Positions 44,223 to 52,908 of a stretch of DNA of 64,000 nucleotides are shown here, in pieces; within the stretch, counting starts at the first letter, position 1, and every line of letters begins with the position of its first letter. The position numbers were made by a program, and so were the translations under genes. This stretch comes from Guptibacillus spartinae (lineage in GTDB: Bacteria; Bacillota; Bacilli; Bacillales; Guptibacillaceae): positions 434,001 through 498,000 of the forward strand of contig NZ_JAQQWU010000002.1 in the NCBI RefSeq assembly GCF_028610625.1. The letters run 5' to 3'. The notes under the pieces were generated by a model. The model made no database searches. It had not been told where the DNA came from and saw only the letters and a list, made by a program, of their open reading frames with translations.

Positions 44223-44742
44223 AAAAATCAAGATCTTGTTTATGATCGTCCTGCCGTTGCTGCCCCCGGAAGAGATGTTTTGATTGGGAGCTTTGTCTTG
44301 AGGAACCAGGCCCGTTTTGTTGGCTCTCACCCTTTTTACCATTTGCGTTCTGATTCATGTTTTGAAGAATACTTTGCACCTTTTCAATCGCCTGAGGGGC
44401 AAGGTCAAGTAATCTTTCGTATAGATGCGTTGTGTTGTCAAGGTGTATCATCTTTATGTCTCCGGAACTGACGATCAGAAAGGCAATGGGTGTAATCGAA
44501 ACACCGCCACCACTTCCGCCTCCAAATGGTTCACCTTTACTTTGCCCTTGCTGACTCGACTGTTGTTTCAACATAAATTCACTTCCACCAGCAGCAAAGC
44601 CGAACCCAACCTTTGAAACCGTTAGTATAACACTTCCATCAGGAGTCTCGACCGGATCCCCGATAATCGTGTTTACATCGATCATGTCCTTCAAGTTCTC
44701 CATTGCCGTTTGCATTAACCCTTCAATTGGATGTTCAGGCAT
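44221..44742 (-). CDS. ytfJ: GerW family sporulation protein YtfJ
   Basis: 173 residues. IEGLMQTAMENLKDMIDVNTIIGDPV opens the family domain (IEGLMQTAMENLKDMIDVN), followed by LTVSKVGFGFAAGGSEF and a Gly/Ser/Gln stretch with EPFGGGSGGGVSITPIAFLIV. The C-terminal 40 residues are Asn, Gln and Ser rich and probably disordered. GerW/YtfJ proteins are needed for germination receptor function or spore assembly in Bacilli. The ATG follows AAGGAGGAAAACAA, 28 bases after ytfI in the same direction, as in B. subtilis. Confidence 0.92.
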   Translation of the reverse strand: MPEHPIEGLMQTAMENLKDMIDVNTIIGDPVETPDGSVILTVSKVGFGFAAGGSEFMLKQQSSQQGQSKGEPFGGGSGGGVSITPIAFLIVSSGDIKMIHLDNTTHLYERLLDLAPQAIEKVQSILQNMNQNANGKKGESQQNGPGSSRQSSQSKHLFRGQQRQDDHKQDLDF

Positions 44743-44770
44743 TTGTTTTCCTCCTTCACTTTCTAAACCG

Positions 44771-45370
44771 CTAAGCCTCCTGAACCTTTCTCTGAGACTT
44801 CATCAATTTAATTACCGCGATCATAGCATGCCCCAGTTTGAACGTAATCATGCATCTCATATAGGTTTGAATTGTTTTCATTTCATAAATTGGTGTGACA
44901 ATGAGCTGTGGAATGGTATGAAGGTTTGAGTAGTGTGAAAGAAGCGTAAAAATCGCTACCTTCGTATTTAACACAAGCTCTGCAATGACAGCTGTATTTG
45001 CGGCATTCCCCATTCCAAAATTGGTCTCCCATTGAATCGTTTTAAACCTTACTTTTTTCAAGAAAAACAAGAAGGACTTTCGAGCATGGAATGCTTTTTT
45101 TATAACCTGAATTAACTCTTTTGCTCCCCCTTTAAATCCCTTTTCTTTCTCTTTCTTTTCTACCGCTTCTTCCCCATCTTCAAATAACTCAATGAGTGGA
45201 ATAGTCGTTTCATAAACCACAAGTCCAAAAAGCGCTCTGACAGCTATTTGAAGTTCCTCCACCATTGAAGAATGTTCCATAATCACCGTTACTCTTACAG
45301 TAGAAAAAACGATAAGAGGTAAGGATGCAATGATTAAGACTAAAAGAATAGCAGCAATCGCAATAATCAC
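44771..45370 (-). CDS. ytfI: DUF2953 family protein YtfI
   Basis: 199 residues with an N-terminal helix (IIAIAAILLVLIIASLPLIVF, split IIAIAAILLVLIIASL and PLIVF) and a beta-rich DUF2953 domain, including FGLVVYETTIPLIEL and RFKTIQWETNFGMGNAANTAV (FKTIQWETNFGMGNA). The family sits next to gerW/ytfJ across Bacilli and is sporulation-linked. I chose GTG at 45370, seven bases from AAGGGGAGAG, rather than the longer TTG start. Function unknown; probably mother-cell membrane. Confidence 0.85.
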   Translation of the reverse strand: MIIAIAAILLVLIIASLPLIVFSTVRVTVIMEHSSMVEELQIAVRALFGLVVYETTIPLIELFEDGEEAVEKKEKEKGFKGGAKELIQVIKKAFHARKSFLFFLKKVRFKTIQWETNFGMGNAANTAVIAELVLNTKVAIFTLLSHYSNLHTIPQLIVTPIYEMKTIQTYMRCMITFKLGHAMIAVIKLMKSQRKVQEA

Positions 45371-45419
45371 AAAACATCTCTCCCCTTTTATTATTTGCAA
45401 GAGTAGAAAAAATTAGAGT

Positions 45420-45454
45420 ATAAAATAAACCTGCCCAATATGGACAGGTTTATT
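45420..45454 (-). terminator. Intrinsic terminator of sppA-yteJ
   Basis: AATAAACCTG (45424-45433) pairs with CAGGTTTATT (45445-45454) around 11 bases, with a T-rich minus-strand exit. It closes the sppA-yteJ unit ahead of ytfI. Confidence 0.8.
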
Positions 45455-45462
45455 CATCATGC

Positions 45463-45942
45463 CTATGCTTTATCTTCATGAATGACACTTGTATCGGCAA
45501 ACAAATCATGTATTCCCTGTTTCTTATTCGTAAAGGCAACTACGAGAAACCCTACAAATAAAATAGTCTTGCTAATAAAGCGTCCTATTCCTTCTCTAAA
45601 AATAACAGTTCCCCATGTTAACTTTGCATTTTTAAGTGAAATGACTTTTAGCCCAAAAAGCATTTTCCCTAAGGTCTGGGACAAAAATTTTGTCATCAAT
45701 ATAAAATACGCATAGTAAACGATACCGGTCAACATTGCCTGTAAAGGTAAAATGGCCGGTTCCGTTCCAGGCAAATCAAACCCTCGTATGAGAGGTGTAA
45801 TGAGAATGCCATTCAAACTTGCTACCACAATAACATCAATTATATATGCCCAAAAACGCATCCAGAAGCCCGCAAAACGTTCGTGCTTTACTTCTGTGCC
45901 GATCGATGCGGGAGAGGCAGTCATACTCATCGTTTCATCCAT
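45463..45942 (-). CDS. yteJ: RDD family membrane protein YteJ
   Basis: 159 residues with the RDD pattern: FAGFWMRFWAYIIDVIVVASLNGIL (FWMRFWAYIIDVIVVASL) has the Arg and Asp of the family, then two more helices (about 63-88 and 128-150). SQTLGKMLFGLKVISLK is the characteristic amphipathic part. In B. subtilis sppA and yteJ form a SigW operon that gives resistance to LCI and other antimicrobial peptides. Here it follows sppA by 13 bases behind AAGGGGGTAGGCAGA. Confidence 0.88.
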   Translation of the reverse strand: MDETMSMTASPASIGTEVKHERFAGFWMRFWAYIIDVIVVASLNGILITPLIRGFDLPGTEPAILPLQAMLTGIVYYAYFILMTKFLSQTLGKMLFGLKVISLKNAKLTWGTVIFREGIGRFISKTILFVGFLVVAFTNKKQGIHDLFADTSVIHEDKA

Positions 45943-45955
45943 TCTGCCTACCCCC

Positions 45956-46951
45956 TTATTCAGAATATAAATACATTAACTCTGGTGATTGTGGAGTTGA
46001 TAAAAGCTGTTGAATTCCCAGTAAATCTTTATCAGGTCCCATTAACTTAGCAGCCGACATTTCAAATAAGGAATTCAATCCAAGATTTTGCTTATATTGA
46101 ACAACCTGTAGTTTATTATCACCGAGGTCTTTCTTCATGCCTTCAATCGTATCTTCTAAATTACCGAGATCATCTACCAGGTTTACCTCTTTCGCTTGTC
46201 TTCCATCGTAGATTCTACCATCAGCAAGTTCACGCACTTTGCTTTCATCTATTCCTCTGCCTTCGCTCACAACTCGAACGAACTCATCGTAAGAATTATC
46301 AATCATCGACTGTAAAATATCTCGCTCTTCTTCAGTCATTTCACGGCTAGGAGACATGATATCTTTATGGGGGCCGCTCTTAATCGTTTCCCACTTCACG
46401 CCTACTTTCTCGGCTAATTCTGCATAGTTCATTGATTGCATGATCACTCCAATTGACCCAGTGATTGTTGAAGGGCTTGCAACAATTTTATCTGTCGGAG
46501 CAGAAATATAATAACCTGCAGAAGCTGTCATACTGCCCATTGAAGCGTAGATCGGTTTATCTGTTTTCTCTTTAATCTCTAAAATTTTATCGTGAATCTC
46601 TTCGCTTTCTACAACTCCACCGCCAGGGGTATTCAACCTTAAAATAATCCCTTTTACACTTTTATCCTCTGCAGCATGCTCCAAACGCTTCATGAACACA
46701 TGATGATTGTAGCCTGACTGAGGGAGAAAGCTAGTATTCGTGCCTGTATCTTGAATAACACCTTCCACATTAAGAACGGCGATTTTATTCGAGCTACTAC
46801 CTTCTTCGATAACCGTCTCACCAAATTGGTCTGATGTATTCATTTCCTCCTGCCATCCGCCAAATGCCAAACTTGAAACAAAGTTAAAGCCTAGCGACAC
46901 GATGATAAGAACAACTGTAATTCCTAGTGCAATCCATCGTTTACCATTCAT
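45956..46951 (-). CDS. sppA: Signal peptide peptidase SppA
   Basis: 331 residues with an N-terminal membrane anchor (about 7-28) and an extracytoplasmic Ser-Lys peptidase. The nucleophile is Ser144 in SMTASAGYY and the general base Lys196 in GPHKDIMSP; they are 52 residues apart, the same spacing as Ser147 and Lys199 of the B. subtilis enzyme. LRLNTPGGGV near 104-113 is the oxyanion strand. It cleans up signal-peptide remnants in the membrane. It is first of sppA-yteJ, with a SigW promoter about 30 bases upstream. Confidence 0.95.
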   Translation of the reverse strand: MNGKRWIALGITVVLIIVSLGFNFVSSLAFGGWQEEMNTSDQFGETVIEEGSSSNKIAVLNVEGVIQDTGTNTSFLPQSGYNHHVFMKRLEHAAEDKSVKGIILRLNTPGGGVVESEEIHDKILEIKEKTDKPIYASMGSMTASAGYYISAPTDKIVASPSTITGSIGVIMQSMNYAELAEKVGVKWETIKSGPHKDIMSPSREMTEEERDILQSMIDNSYDEFVRVVSEGRGIDESKVRELADGRIYDGRQAKEVNLVDDLGNLEDTIEGMKKDLGDNKLQVVQYKQNLGLNSLFEMSAAKLMGPDKDLLGIQQLLSTPQSPELMYLYSE

Positions 46952-46986
46952 TGTAAGCCTCCTCTATATCCTGATGCTTTCTTATG

Positions 46987-47013
46987 TACGATGAAACCGC
47001 CTGATAGGTTTCA
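46987..47013 (-). promoter_or_regulatory. SigW-type promoter of sppA-yteJ
   Basis: On the minus strand TGAAAC (47008-47013), 17 bases, CGTA (46987-46990), the textbook SigW signature. SppA-yteJ belongs to the SigW envelope-stress regulon in B. subtilis. The -35 box lies in one arm of an 8-bp inverted repeat (ATGAAACC and GGTTTCAT). Confidence 0.8.
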
Positions 47014-47155
47014 TATTTTTGAGAATACCATACAAAATAAGGAAGCGCACTTCTAAAAGCAACGAAAAAAAATTAGGATCGTGATGGGAGATGGAGTCTT
47101 ATGCCGATTAGTGATAAAGTAAAGAGGACTAACAGTTGGACAGGGAGGAATTCAG

Positions 47156-47953
47156 ATGCCAAATCGAAGAAATTTGTTTTTTTTCTATAAACAGACTGAA
47201 GAAATTCAGGAGAAAGTAGAACCCTTAAAAACTCTTGCGGAAAAGAACGATTTTCATATCGTAGAAAATCCTGAAGAGGCAAGCATTATCGCTAGCATCG
47301 GAGGAGACGGGGCTTTCCTTCAAGCCGTTCGAAAAACTGGGTTTCGTGAAGATTGCCTCTATGTAGGTATTTCTACTGGCGAACTCGGATTTTATTGTGA
47401 TTTCCACATTGATAATATCCAGCATATGGTGGACGATATTTTATTAGAAGGTATTGAAGTTCGTCGCTATCCAACGATTGAAGTAAAAGTAAACAATGAA
47501 TCCTCTTTCTTCTGCTTAAATGAATGTACAATTCGCTCGTCCATCATTAAAACCCTTGCGATGGAAGTCTATGTAGAAGATTTTCATTTTGAAACGTTTA
47601 GGGGAGACGGTCTCATTGTATCCACACCGACAGGTAGTACGGCATATAATAAATCCGTAAATGGTGCTGTTGTAGACCCCAAACTTGCTTGTATGCAAGT
47701 GAGTGAACTCGCCTCACTTAACAATAACCATTATCGTACGCTCGGCTCTCCATTTCTATTAAGTGATGAGAGAACGCTTACGCTTCAAGTGATTCAAGAC
47801 GGGAACGACTACCCTGTCATCGGCATTGATAATGAAGCCATGAGCATTCAACACGCCAAAGAAATTCAAATTCACATCCCAGAAAAACGCATTAAAACGG
47901 TGAAACTTAAAAACAATTCTTTCTGGCATAAAGTACAAAGAAGTTTCCTTTAA
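47156..47953 (+). CDS. nadK: NAD kinase (second Bacillus type)
   Basis: 265 residues; phosphorylates NAD to NADP. IASIGGDGAFLQAVR (GGDG at 49-52) is the NAD kinase signature, followed by GISTGELGFY, ECTIRSS (NE/D region) and TPTGSTAYNKSVNGAVV near 158-174. Bacilli carry two NAD kinases; the location between sppA and ytcJ fits YtdI/NadK2 of B. subtilis. The ATG follows AGGGAGGAATTCAG. It is divergent from sppA and ends at a strong terminator. Confidence 0.95.
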   Translation: MPNRRNLFFFYKQTEEIQEKVEPLKTLAEKNDFHIVENPEEASIIASIGGDGAFLQAVRKTGFREDCLYVGISTGELGFYCDFHIDNIQHMVDDILLEGIEVRRYPTIEVKVNNESSFFCLNECTIRSSIIKTLAMEVYVEDFHFETFRGDGLIVSTPTGSTAYNKSVNGAVVDPKLACMQVSELASLNNNHYRTLGSPFLLSDERTLTLQVIQDGNDYPVIGIDNEAMSIQHAKEIQIHIPEKRIKTVKLKNNSFWHKVQRSFL

Positions 47954-47955
47954 AC

Positions 47956-47984
47956 GAAAAGCGCCGCATCACGCGGCGCTTTTC
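47956..47984. terminator. Bidirectional terminator, nadK / ytcJ
   Basis: GAAAAGCGCCGC (47956-47967) pairs with GCGGCGCTTTTC (47973-47984), a GC-rich 12-bp stem with a 5-base loop. It lies between convergent stops. Confidence 0.85.
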
Positions 47985-47988
47985 TCCT

Positions 47989-49584
47989 TTATCCTTCTTT
48001 TTTGTATACAATTGTTTCATCAATAACCGTCATCACCGCATTTGTGTAAAGAAGAAGATCAGGATCACATTGGAAGATATCTCGATCTAAAACAGTAAAA
48101 TCCGCATCAAAGTTTTCTTTAATTAGACCTCTTTCACATTCCCTTCCAATTGCGAACGCACTTCCTTTTGTGAACAGACAGACGCTCTCAAACATCGATA
48201 GCTTTTGCTCTGGATAATACCCACTATGGTTTTCATCTGGACGCTTACGTGTAACGGCCGCATGAATGCCCAACAAAGGGTTAACCGGTTCAATAGGCGC
48301 ATCTGATCCACCAGCAATGGGCACTCCACTATCAAGAAGCGTTTTCCAGGCAAAAGAAAGACCCATTCTCTTTTCCCCAAGACGTTCCATTACCCAAGGA
48401 AAATCAGAGGCCACAAACCTTGGCTGAATATCAAGAACAACTGAAAGCTGCTGTAATCGTGTTAATAAATCTTCGCGCACCACTTGAGTATGGATGAGAC
48501 GATCTCTTAAGCCATATGGAGCAGGATACTGTTCAATGGCTTCAATTGCATACTCAAGCGCCAGGTCACCAATAACATGAATCGCGACAGGCATATCATG
48601 AGCTCTTGCTTTCTTTACAAGTTCCGTGAGGCCTTCAATGCTATGAATCGCAACCCCTGAGGTGTCAGGAGAATCATTATATGGAAGGCTAAGCAAAGCG
48701 GTACGTCCCCCAAGGGCCCCATCAGCAAAAATTTTCATAGCTCCGAGCTCAACGTAGTTGGTTCCATCCCCAAACCCAAGTCCCTGTTTGCGCATCTCTT
48801 CAATAACTTCATGATGTACAAGTAAATTTGCTCTAAATTTTCTTTGTCCATTAATCACATTTAGGAAGGTTTCATACGTCCGAGTAAAGCCACCATAATA
48901 ATTTAAGTCTTCCGTATGCCCCCCTGTTACCCCCTGAGCTACAAGATCATCCACTGAACGCGATAGTGCTTTTTCGAGGAATTCAATACTTACTTCTGGC
49001 ATGGTATCTTTCACTAATTCCTGAGCACGGTCAAGTAAATATCCAGTGGCTCTACCATCATTATCGCGGATAATAACCCCACCTTCAGGGTCTGGTGTTT
49101 CATCTGTAATTCCCGCAAGAGTAAGGGCTATCGAGTTAGCCAAAATGGCATGTCGGCATACCCTCGTTAACATCATTGGATGGTGAGGTGCGATTTCATC
49201 CAATTCGTCACGATGAAATATTTTACGATCATGGAAGTTGTTTTCATTCCATCCTTCTCCGATGATCCATTCATTCGGCGCTGCCTCACTAACTTTACTT
49301 ATAAGAAGTCTTTTCATTTCTTCAGCCGAATCAGCTTCTGATAAATCAAGTCGAAGTAGCTTTTCACCATGACCAATCATATGAAGATGACTATCTACAA
49401 AACCAGGAATCATAACATTGCCTTTTAAATCATGTTGGGTTGTCAGTTCTTTTCCGAACATTGATGTGAGTTCTGATTTAGACCCAACCTTTTTAATACG
49501 TCCGTTTTCTGTATAGACAGCTTCTACTGTTTCATGTTCATGTTCAAGCGTATAAATTTTGCCACCAAACCAAAGAGTTCCCAC
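47989..49584 (-). CDS. ytcJ: Metal-dependent amidohydrolase (YtcJ/DUF1185-like)
   Basis: 531 residues of the amidohydrolase superfamily. The small beta-sandwich domain opens with TLWFGGKIYTLEHEHE; the TIM barrel has VDSHLHMIGHGEKL (HxH metal motif), KIFADGALGGRTALL (carbamylatable-type region), AIHVIGDLALEYAI, RLIHTQVVRE and GGSDAPIEPVNPLLGI (metal Asp). The substrate is unknown; related proteins hydrolyse amides or formamides. The start is GTG at 49584 behind AAAGGGGAGAACATCA. Divergent from the MurG-like gene. Confidence 0.9.
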   Translation of the reverse strand: MGTLWFGGKIYTLEHEHETVEAVYTENGRIKKVGSKSELTSMFGKELTTQHDLKGNVMIPGFVDSHLHMIGHGEKLLRLDLSEADSAEEMKRLLISKVSEAAPNEWIIGEGWNENNFHDRKIFHRDELDEIAPHHPMMLTRVCRHAILANSIALTLAGITDETPDPEGGVIIRDNDGRATGYLLDRAQELVKDTMPEVSIEFLEKALSRSVDDLVAQGVTGGHTEDLNYYGGFTRTYETFLNVINGQRKFRANLLVHHEVIEEMRKQGLGFGDGTNYVELGAMKIFADGALGGRTALLSLPYNDSPDTSGVAIHSIEGLTELVKKARAHDMPVAIHVIGDLALEYAIEAIEQYPAPYGLRDRLIHTQVVREDLLTRLQQLSVVLDIQPRFVASDFPWVMERLGEKRMGLSFAWKTLLDSGVPIAGGSDAPIEPVNPLLGIHAAVTRKRPDENHSGYYPEQKLSMFESVCLFTKGSAFAIGRECERGLIKENFDADFTVLDRDIFQCDPDLLLYTNAVMTVIDETIVYKKEG

Positions 49585-49749
49585 TGATGTTCTCCCCTTT
49601 ATGCCAATTGTGAGCTTATTGTATCATTCCTATTATAAACTGTGAATCTTCTGGTTTTTCTTCAAACTCTTGGTTGATTTTTCAATCATGATACAATAAG
49701 AATAACTAAGAGAAAGTGCAAGACAATTGTTGAAGGTGAGGAAATCTCT

Positions 49750-50817
49750 TTGAAGAAGAAAATATTATTTACAGGCGGCGGCTCGGCCGGACACGTCACA
49801 GTTAACTTAGCTCTTATTCCGCGTTTTCTAGAAGACGATTGGGATATCCATTATATTGGATCAGAGAAAGGGATCGAACGGCAGCTTATTGAACCTGTTA
49901 AAGGCGTTACGTATCATCACGTGGCTACCGGTAAATTAAGAAGGTACTTTGATTGGAATAACTTTAAAGACCCTTTTAAAGTTGTTAAAGGCGTGGGAGA
50001 AGCTTTCTCCATTATAAAACGAGAAAAACCTTCTGTTATTTTCTCAAAAGGTGGGTTTGTTTCAGTCCCTGTAGTCATTGCAGGAAAAATGAATGGTGTA
50101 CCTGTCATTATTCATGAATCTGATTTAACTCCTGGCCTCGCCAATAAAGTCGCCATACCTTTCGCATCAAAAGTGTGTACCACTTTCCCAGAAACGGTCA
50201 AGCATCTTCCTGAAAATAAAGCCGAATATATTGGAGCGGTTGTACGAGATGAACTTAAAAGTGGTGATCGTTCAAAAGGTTTGTCCTTTGCTGGATTTAG
50301 TGGAACAAAGCCAGTAATGCTCATTATGGGAGGTAGTCTTGGAGCCAAGCGAATTAACGAAGCTGTTCGCCACCAGCTTAATCAGTTGCTACAAACGTTC
50401 GATATTCTTCACCTTACCGGTAAAGGACAGGTTGATGAAACGCTACAAATGAACAGTTACAAGCAATTTGAATACGTCACAGATGAGCTTCCTGACTTGC
50501 TAGCAATGTCTGACTTAATTGTTTCGAGAGCTGGATCTAACTCCATCTTTGAGTTTCTTGCATTAAAGAAACCCATGTTGCTCATTCCTTTGTCAAGAGC
50601 CGCAAGTCGAGGAGACCAAATCTTAAATGCGCAATCATTCCAGAAATCAGGCTACGCGAATGTTTTGTTGGAGGAAGATTTAACCGACGCTTCTTTTTTA
50701 AGATTAGTTCGTGAAACCTACGAAAAGCGCACAACATACTTAAAAGCAATGGAACAAGACAATGCGGGGGATCAAGCAAATAAAATCGAAGCATTGATTA
50801 AGAGCCATGCAAAATAA
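49750..50817 (+). CDS. murG: MurG-like UDP-GlcNAc transferase (second copy outside dcw)
   Basis: 355 residues of the GT28 family. [19 protein letters not shown] at the start replaces the usual GGGTGGH with [22 protein letters not shown] near 116-130, [14 protein letters not shown] near 188-201 and [19 protein letters not shown] near 264 are the donor-site motifs. MurG adds GlcNAc to lipid I. This copy is not beside mur or fts genes, so it is likely the second MurG seen in some Bacilli rather than the dcw-cluster gene. The start is TTG at 49750 after GGTGAGG. It is a single plus-strand gene. Confidence 0.9.
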   Translation: MKKKILFTGGGSAGHVTVNLALIPRFLEDDWDIHYIGSEKGIERQLIEPVKGVTYHHVATGKLRRYFDWNNFKDPFKVVKGVGEAFSIIKREKPSVIFSKGGFVSVPVVIAGKMNGVPVIIHESDLTPGLANKVAIPFASKVCTTFPETVKHLPENKAEYIGAVVRDELKSGDRSKGLSFAGFSGTKPVMLIMGGSLGAKRINEAVRHQLNQLLQTFDILHLTGKGQVDETLQMNSYKQFEYVTDELPDLLAMSDLIVSRAGSNSIFEFLALKKPMLLIPLSRAASRGDQILNAQSFQKSGYANVLLEEDLTDASFLRLVRETYEKRTTYLKAMEQDNAGDQANKIEALIKSHAK

Positions 50818-50821
50818 GAAG

Positions 50822-50854
50822 AAGAGGACCAACAAATCGGTCCTCTTTTTTTCT
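50822..50854 (+). terminator. Intrinsic terminator of the MurG-like gene
   Basis: AAGAGGACC (50822-50830) pairs with GGTCCTCTT (50839-50847), 8-base loop, then a run of T. Confidence 0.88.
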
Positions 50855-50880
50855 TTTCTAAAGATCTTATTCTGTACTCT

Positions 50881-52458
50881 TTAAGACGCACCCTGCGTTT
50901 CTTTTTGACGGAGTTCAATCCTTCTTATCTTACCAGACGTTGTCTTTGGAAGTTCTTCAATAAATTCAATTTTACGAGGGTATTTATATGGAGCCGTCAA
51001 CTCTTTCACATGATCTTGAAGCTCACGAGTTAATGCATCTCCTGCATGACTCGCATCTTTTAATACAATGTAAGCTTTGACGATATTTCCTCTTACTTCA
51101 TCCGGACTTGCCACAACAGCACATTCTTGAACGGCTGGATGTTTCACGAGAGCATCTTCTACTTCAAAAGGGCCAATCGTATAGCCTGAACTAATGATGA
51201 TGTCATCACCTCTGCCCTCAAACCAAAAATAGCCATCTTCATCTTTAGAAGCCTTATCTCCTGTTAAGTAATAGTCCCCTCTGTATGCCATTTGTGTGCG
51301 CTCTTGATCTTGATAGTACTTTTTGAAGAGAGCTGGCACATCTTTATGCACGGCAATATCTCCAACTTCCCCAACTTGGACCGGCTCTCCCTCTTCATTA
51401 ATAATTTCCACCTGGTTTCCTGGGGTTGGTTTCCCCATCGATCCTGGTTTTACTTCCATCCCTTTTAAAATACCAACAAGCAACGTATTTTCTGTTTGAC
51501 CATAGCCATCTCTTACATCAATTTGAAAATACTTTCTAAACGTATCAATCACTTCTCGATTAAGTGGCTCTCCTGCTGAGACTGCGCTTCGAAGCGCAGG
51601 TAGCTTAAAGCGTTCCAAACCATCTACTTTAGCCATTAGTCGGTATTCTGTTGGCGTACAACATAGCACATTAATATCGTATTGAGAAAGAAAACCTAAA
51701 TACGCTTCAGGATCAAATTTACCGCTGTATAAAAATCCAGTAGCTCCACTACCTAACGTAGCAACAAATGGGCTCCAGATCCACTTTTGCCAGCCGGGGC
51801 CTGCGGTTGCCCAAACATGGTCCCCTTCCTGAATATCAAGCCAGGACGAAGAAGATGTTCTTAGATGAGCATACGCCCACCCATGGCTATGGACCACACC
51901 TTTAGGATTTCCGGTCGTGCCTGACGTATAGGAAAGAAACGCCATATCATCACGCAAAGTTTTCACACCTTCGAAAGAAGCGCTTTCATTTTCAGATTTC
52001 TGAAGTAGAGAAATCCACCCTTCCGCTTCCTCTCCAACACTATACTTCCATTTTAATGAGGGGGCATCGGCTTCTACACCTGCAAATGCTTCAGTCAACT
52101 GTGATTCACAGATAACTGCCTTCGCTTCTGAATGATTGATTCGATAGACCAAATCCTTCTTTCGCAGCATTTCCGAGGAGGGAATAACAACAAGACCTGC
52201 TTTTAGACAGGCAATGTAAACAGCGTATGTATCAATTAGTCTAGGCATCATAATAAGAACGCGATCCTGGGGTGCTAACCCTTCACTTGTTAAAGCGCCA
52301 GCAATGCGGTTCGCCTTTTCAAATAAATGCTTGTATGTGATTTCTTGCTCATGACCTTGATCACTTCGCCAGTGTAAAGCCACCTTGTCTCCGTTAGAAG
52401 CAAAGCGCTCCATTTCACTTGTTAAATTATAATATTCTGGTGCAATTAAGTCTTGCAT
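50881..52458 (-). CDS. ytcI: Acyl-CoA synthetase (AMP-forming), YtcI type
   Basis: 525 residues; activates a carboxylic acid to its CoA thioester through an acyl-AMP. SYTSGTTGNPKGVVHSH near 176-192 is the AMP-binding P-loop; GYGQTENT near 318, YLTGDKASKDEDGYFWFEGR near 400-419 (adenylation hinge region), GDDIIISSGYTIGPFEVE and KTTSGKIRR near the end (acyl-transfer Lys) complete the ANL fold. YtcI/MbcS enzymes prefer short branched acids; that specificity here is inference. The ATG follows AGAGGAGGCACACT. It lies next to a SASP gene, as in B. subtilis. Confidence 0.9.
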   Translation of the reverse strand: MQDLIAPEYYNLTSEMERFASNGDKVALHWRSDQGHEQEITYKHLFEKANRIAGALTSEGLAPQDRVLIMMPRLIDTYAVYIACLKAGLVVIPSSEMLRKKDLVYRINHSEAKAVICESQLTEAFAGVEADAPSLKWKYSVGEEAEGWISLLQKSENESASFEGVKTLRDDMAFLSYTSGTTGNPKGVVHSHGWAYAHLRTSSSSWLDIQEGDHVWATAGPGWQKWIWSPFVATLGSGATGFLYSGKFDPEAYLGFLSQYDINVLCCTPTEYRLMAKVDGLERFKLPALRSAVSAGEPLNREVIDTFRKYFQIDVRDGYGQTENTLLVGILKGMEVKPGSMGKPTPGNQVEIINEEGEPVQVGEVGDIAVHKDVPALFKKYYQDQERTQMAYRGDYYLTGDKASKDEDGYFWFEGRGDDIIISSGYTIGPFEVEDALVKHPAVQECAVVASPDEVRGNIVKAYIVLKDASHAGDALTRELQDHVKELTAPYKYPRKIEFIEELPKTTSGKIRRIELRQKETQGAS

Positions 52459-52574
52459 AGTGTGCCTCCTCTATTATGTAATAGTTATATTATACACAAA
52501 AGTACGAAAGTTTTGAATCCATTCAAATTTAAAACAGAATCGACCGTAATGACTTAACCGAGGATGAACCAACT

Positions 52575-52607
52575 AAAAAAAGAGGAAGATGCTTATGCAT
52601 CTTCCTC
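52575..52607 (-). terminator. Intrinsic terminator of the SASP gene
   Basis: GAGGAAGATGC (52582-52592) pairs with GCATCTTCCTC (52597-52607), 4-base loop, then seven T on the minus strand. Confidence 0.88.
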
Positions 52608-52624
52608 CGAGCCAATTTATTCAA

Positions 52625-52819
52625 TTATTTGGAGTATCCTCCGAACTGCTGTTCAGACTGCTGAACAAGACGCTTTGTGATCTCGCCACCAACTGAACCA
52701 TTTGAACGTGAAGTTGAGTCAGGTCCAAGATTCACACCAAATTCAGAAGCAATTTCATATTTCATTTGATCTAAAGCTTGTTGTACACCAGGTACTACAA
52801 GTTTGTTTGTGTTTGCCAT
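52625..52819 (-). CDS. sspA: Alpha/beta-type small acid-soluble spore protein
   Basis: 64-residue DNA-coating protein made in the forespore. [24 protein letters not shown] contains the germination-protease site YEIASEFGV (cleavage after the Glu), split here as [15 protein letters not shown] and [29 protein letters not shown] is the second conserved block. Its binding turns spore DNA to an A-like form and guards against UV. The location between ytcI and thiI matches B. subtilis sspA. The start follows AAGGAGGTGAATAACTT. Forespore (SigG) expression is expected; a tentative promoter is listed separately. Confidence 0.96.
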   Translation of the reverse strand: MANTNKLVVPGVQQALDQMKYEIASEFGVNLGPDSTSRSNGSVGGEITKRLVQQSEQQFGGYSK

Positions 52820-52841
52820 AAGTTATTCACCTCCTTGTCAA

Positions 52842-52871
52842 TATCATGTGATAGACAAGTAGGTGTTATCC
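52842..52871 (-). promoter_or_regulatory. Tentative SigG promoter of sspA
   Basis: On the minus strand GGATA (52867-52871), 18 bases, CATGATA (52842-52848). The -10 fits the CATnnTA form; the -35 differs by one base. The predicted start lies very close to the ribosome site, which weakens the call. Confidence 0.35.
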
Positions 52872-52908
52872 TCATTAACTTATGGTAGCGTGGTAAAATG
52901 CTGGAAGT

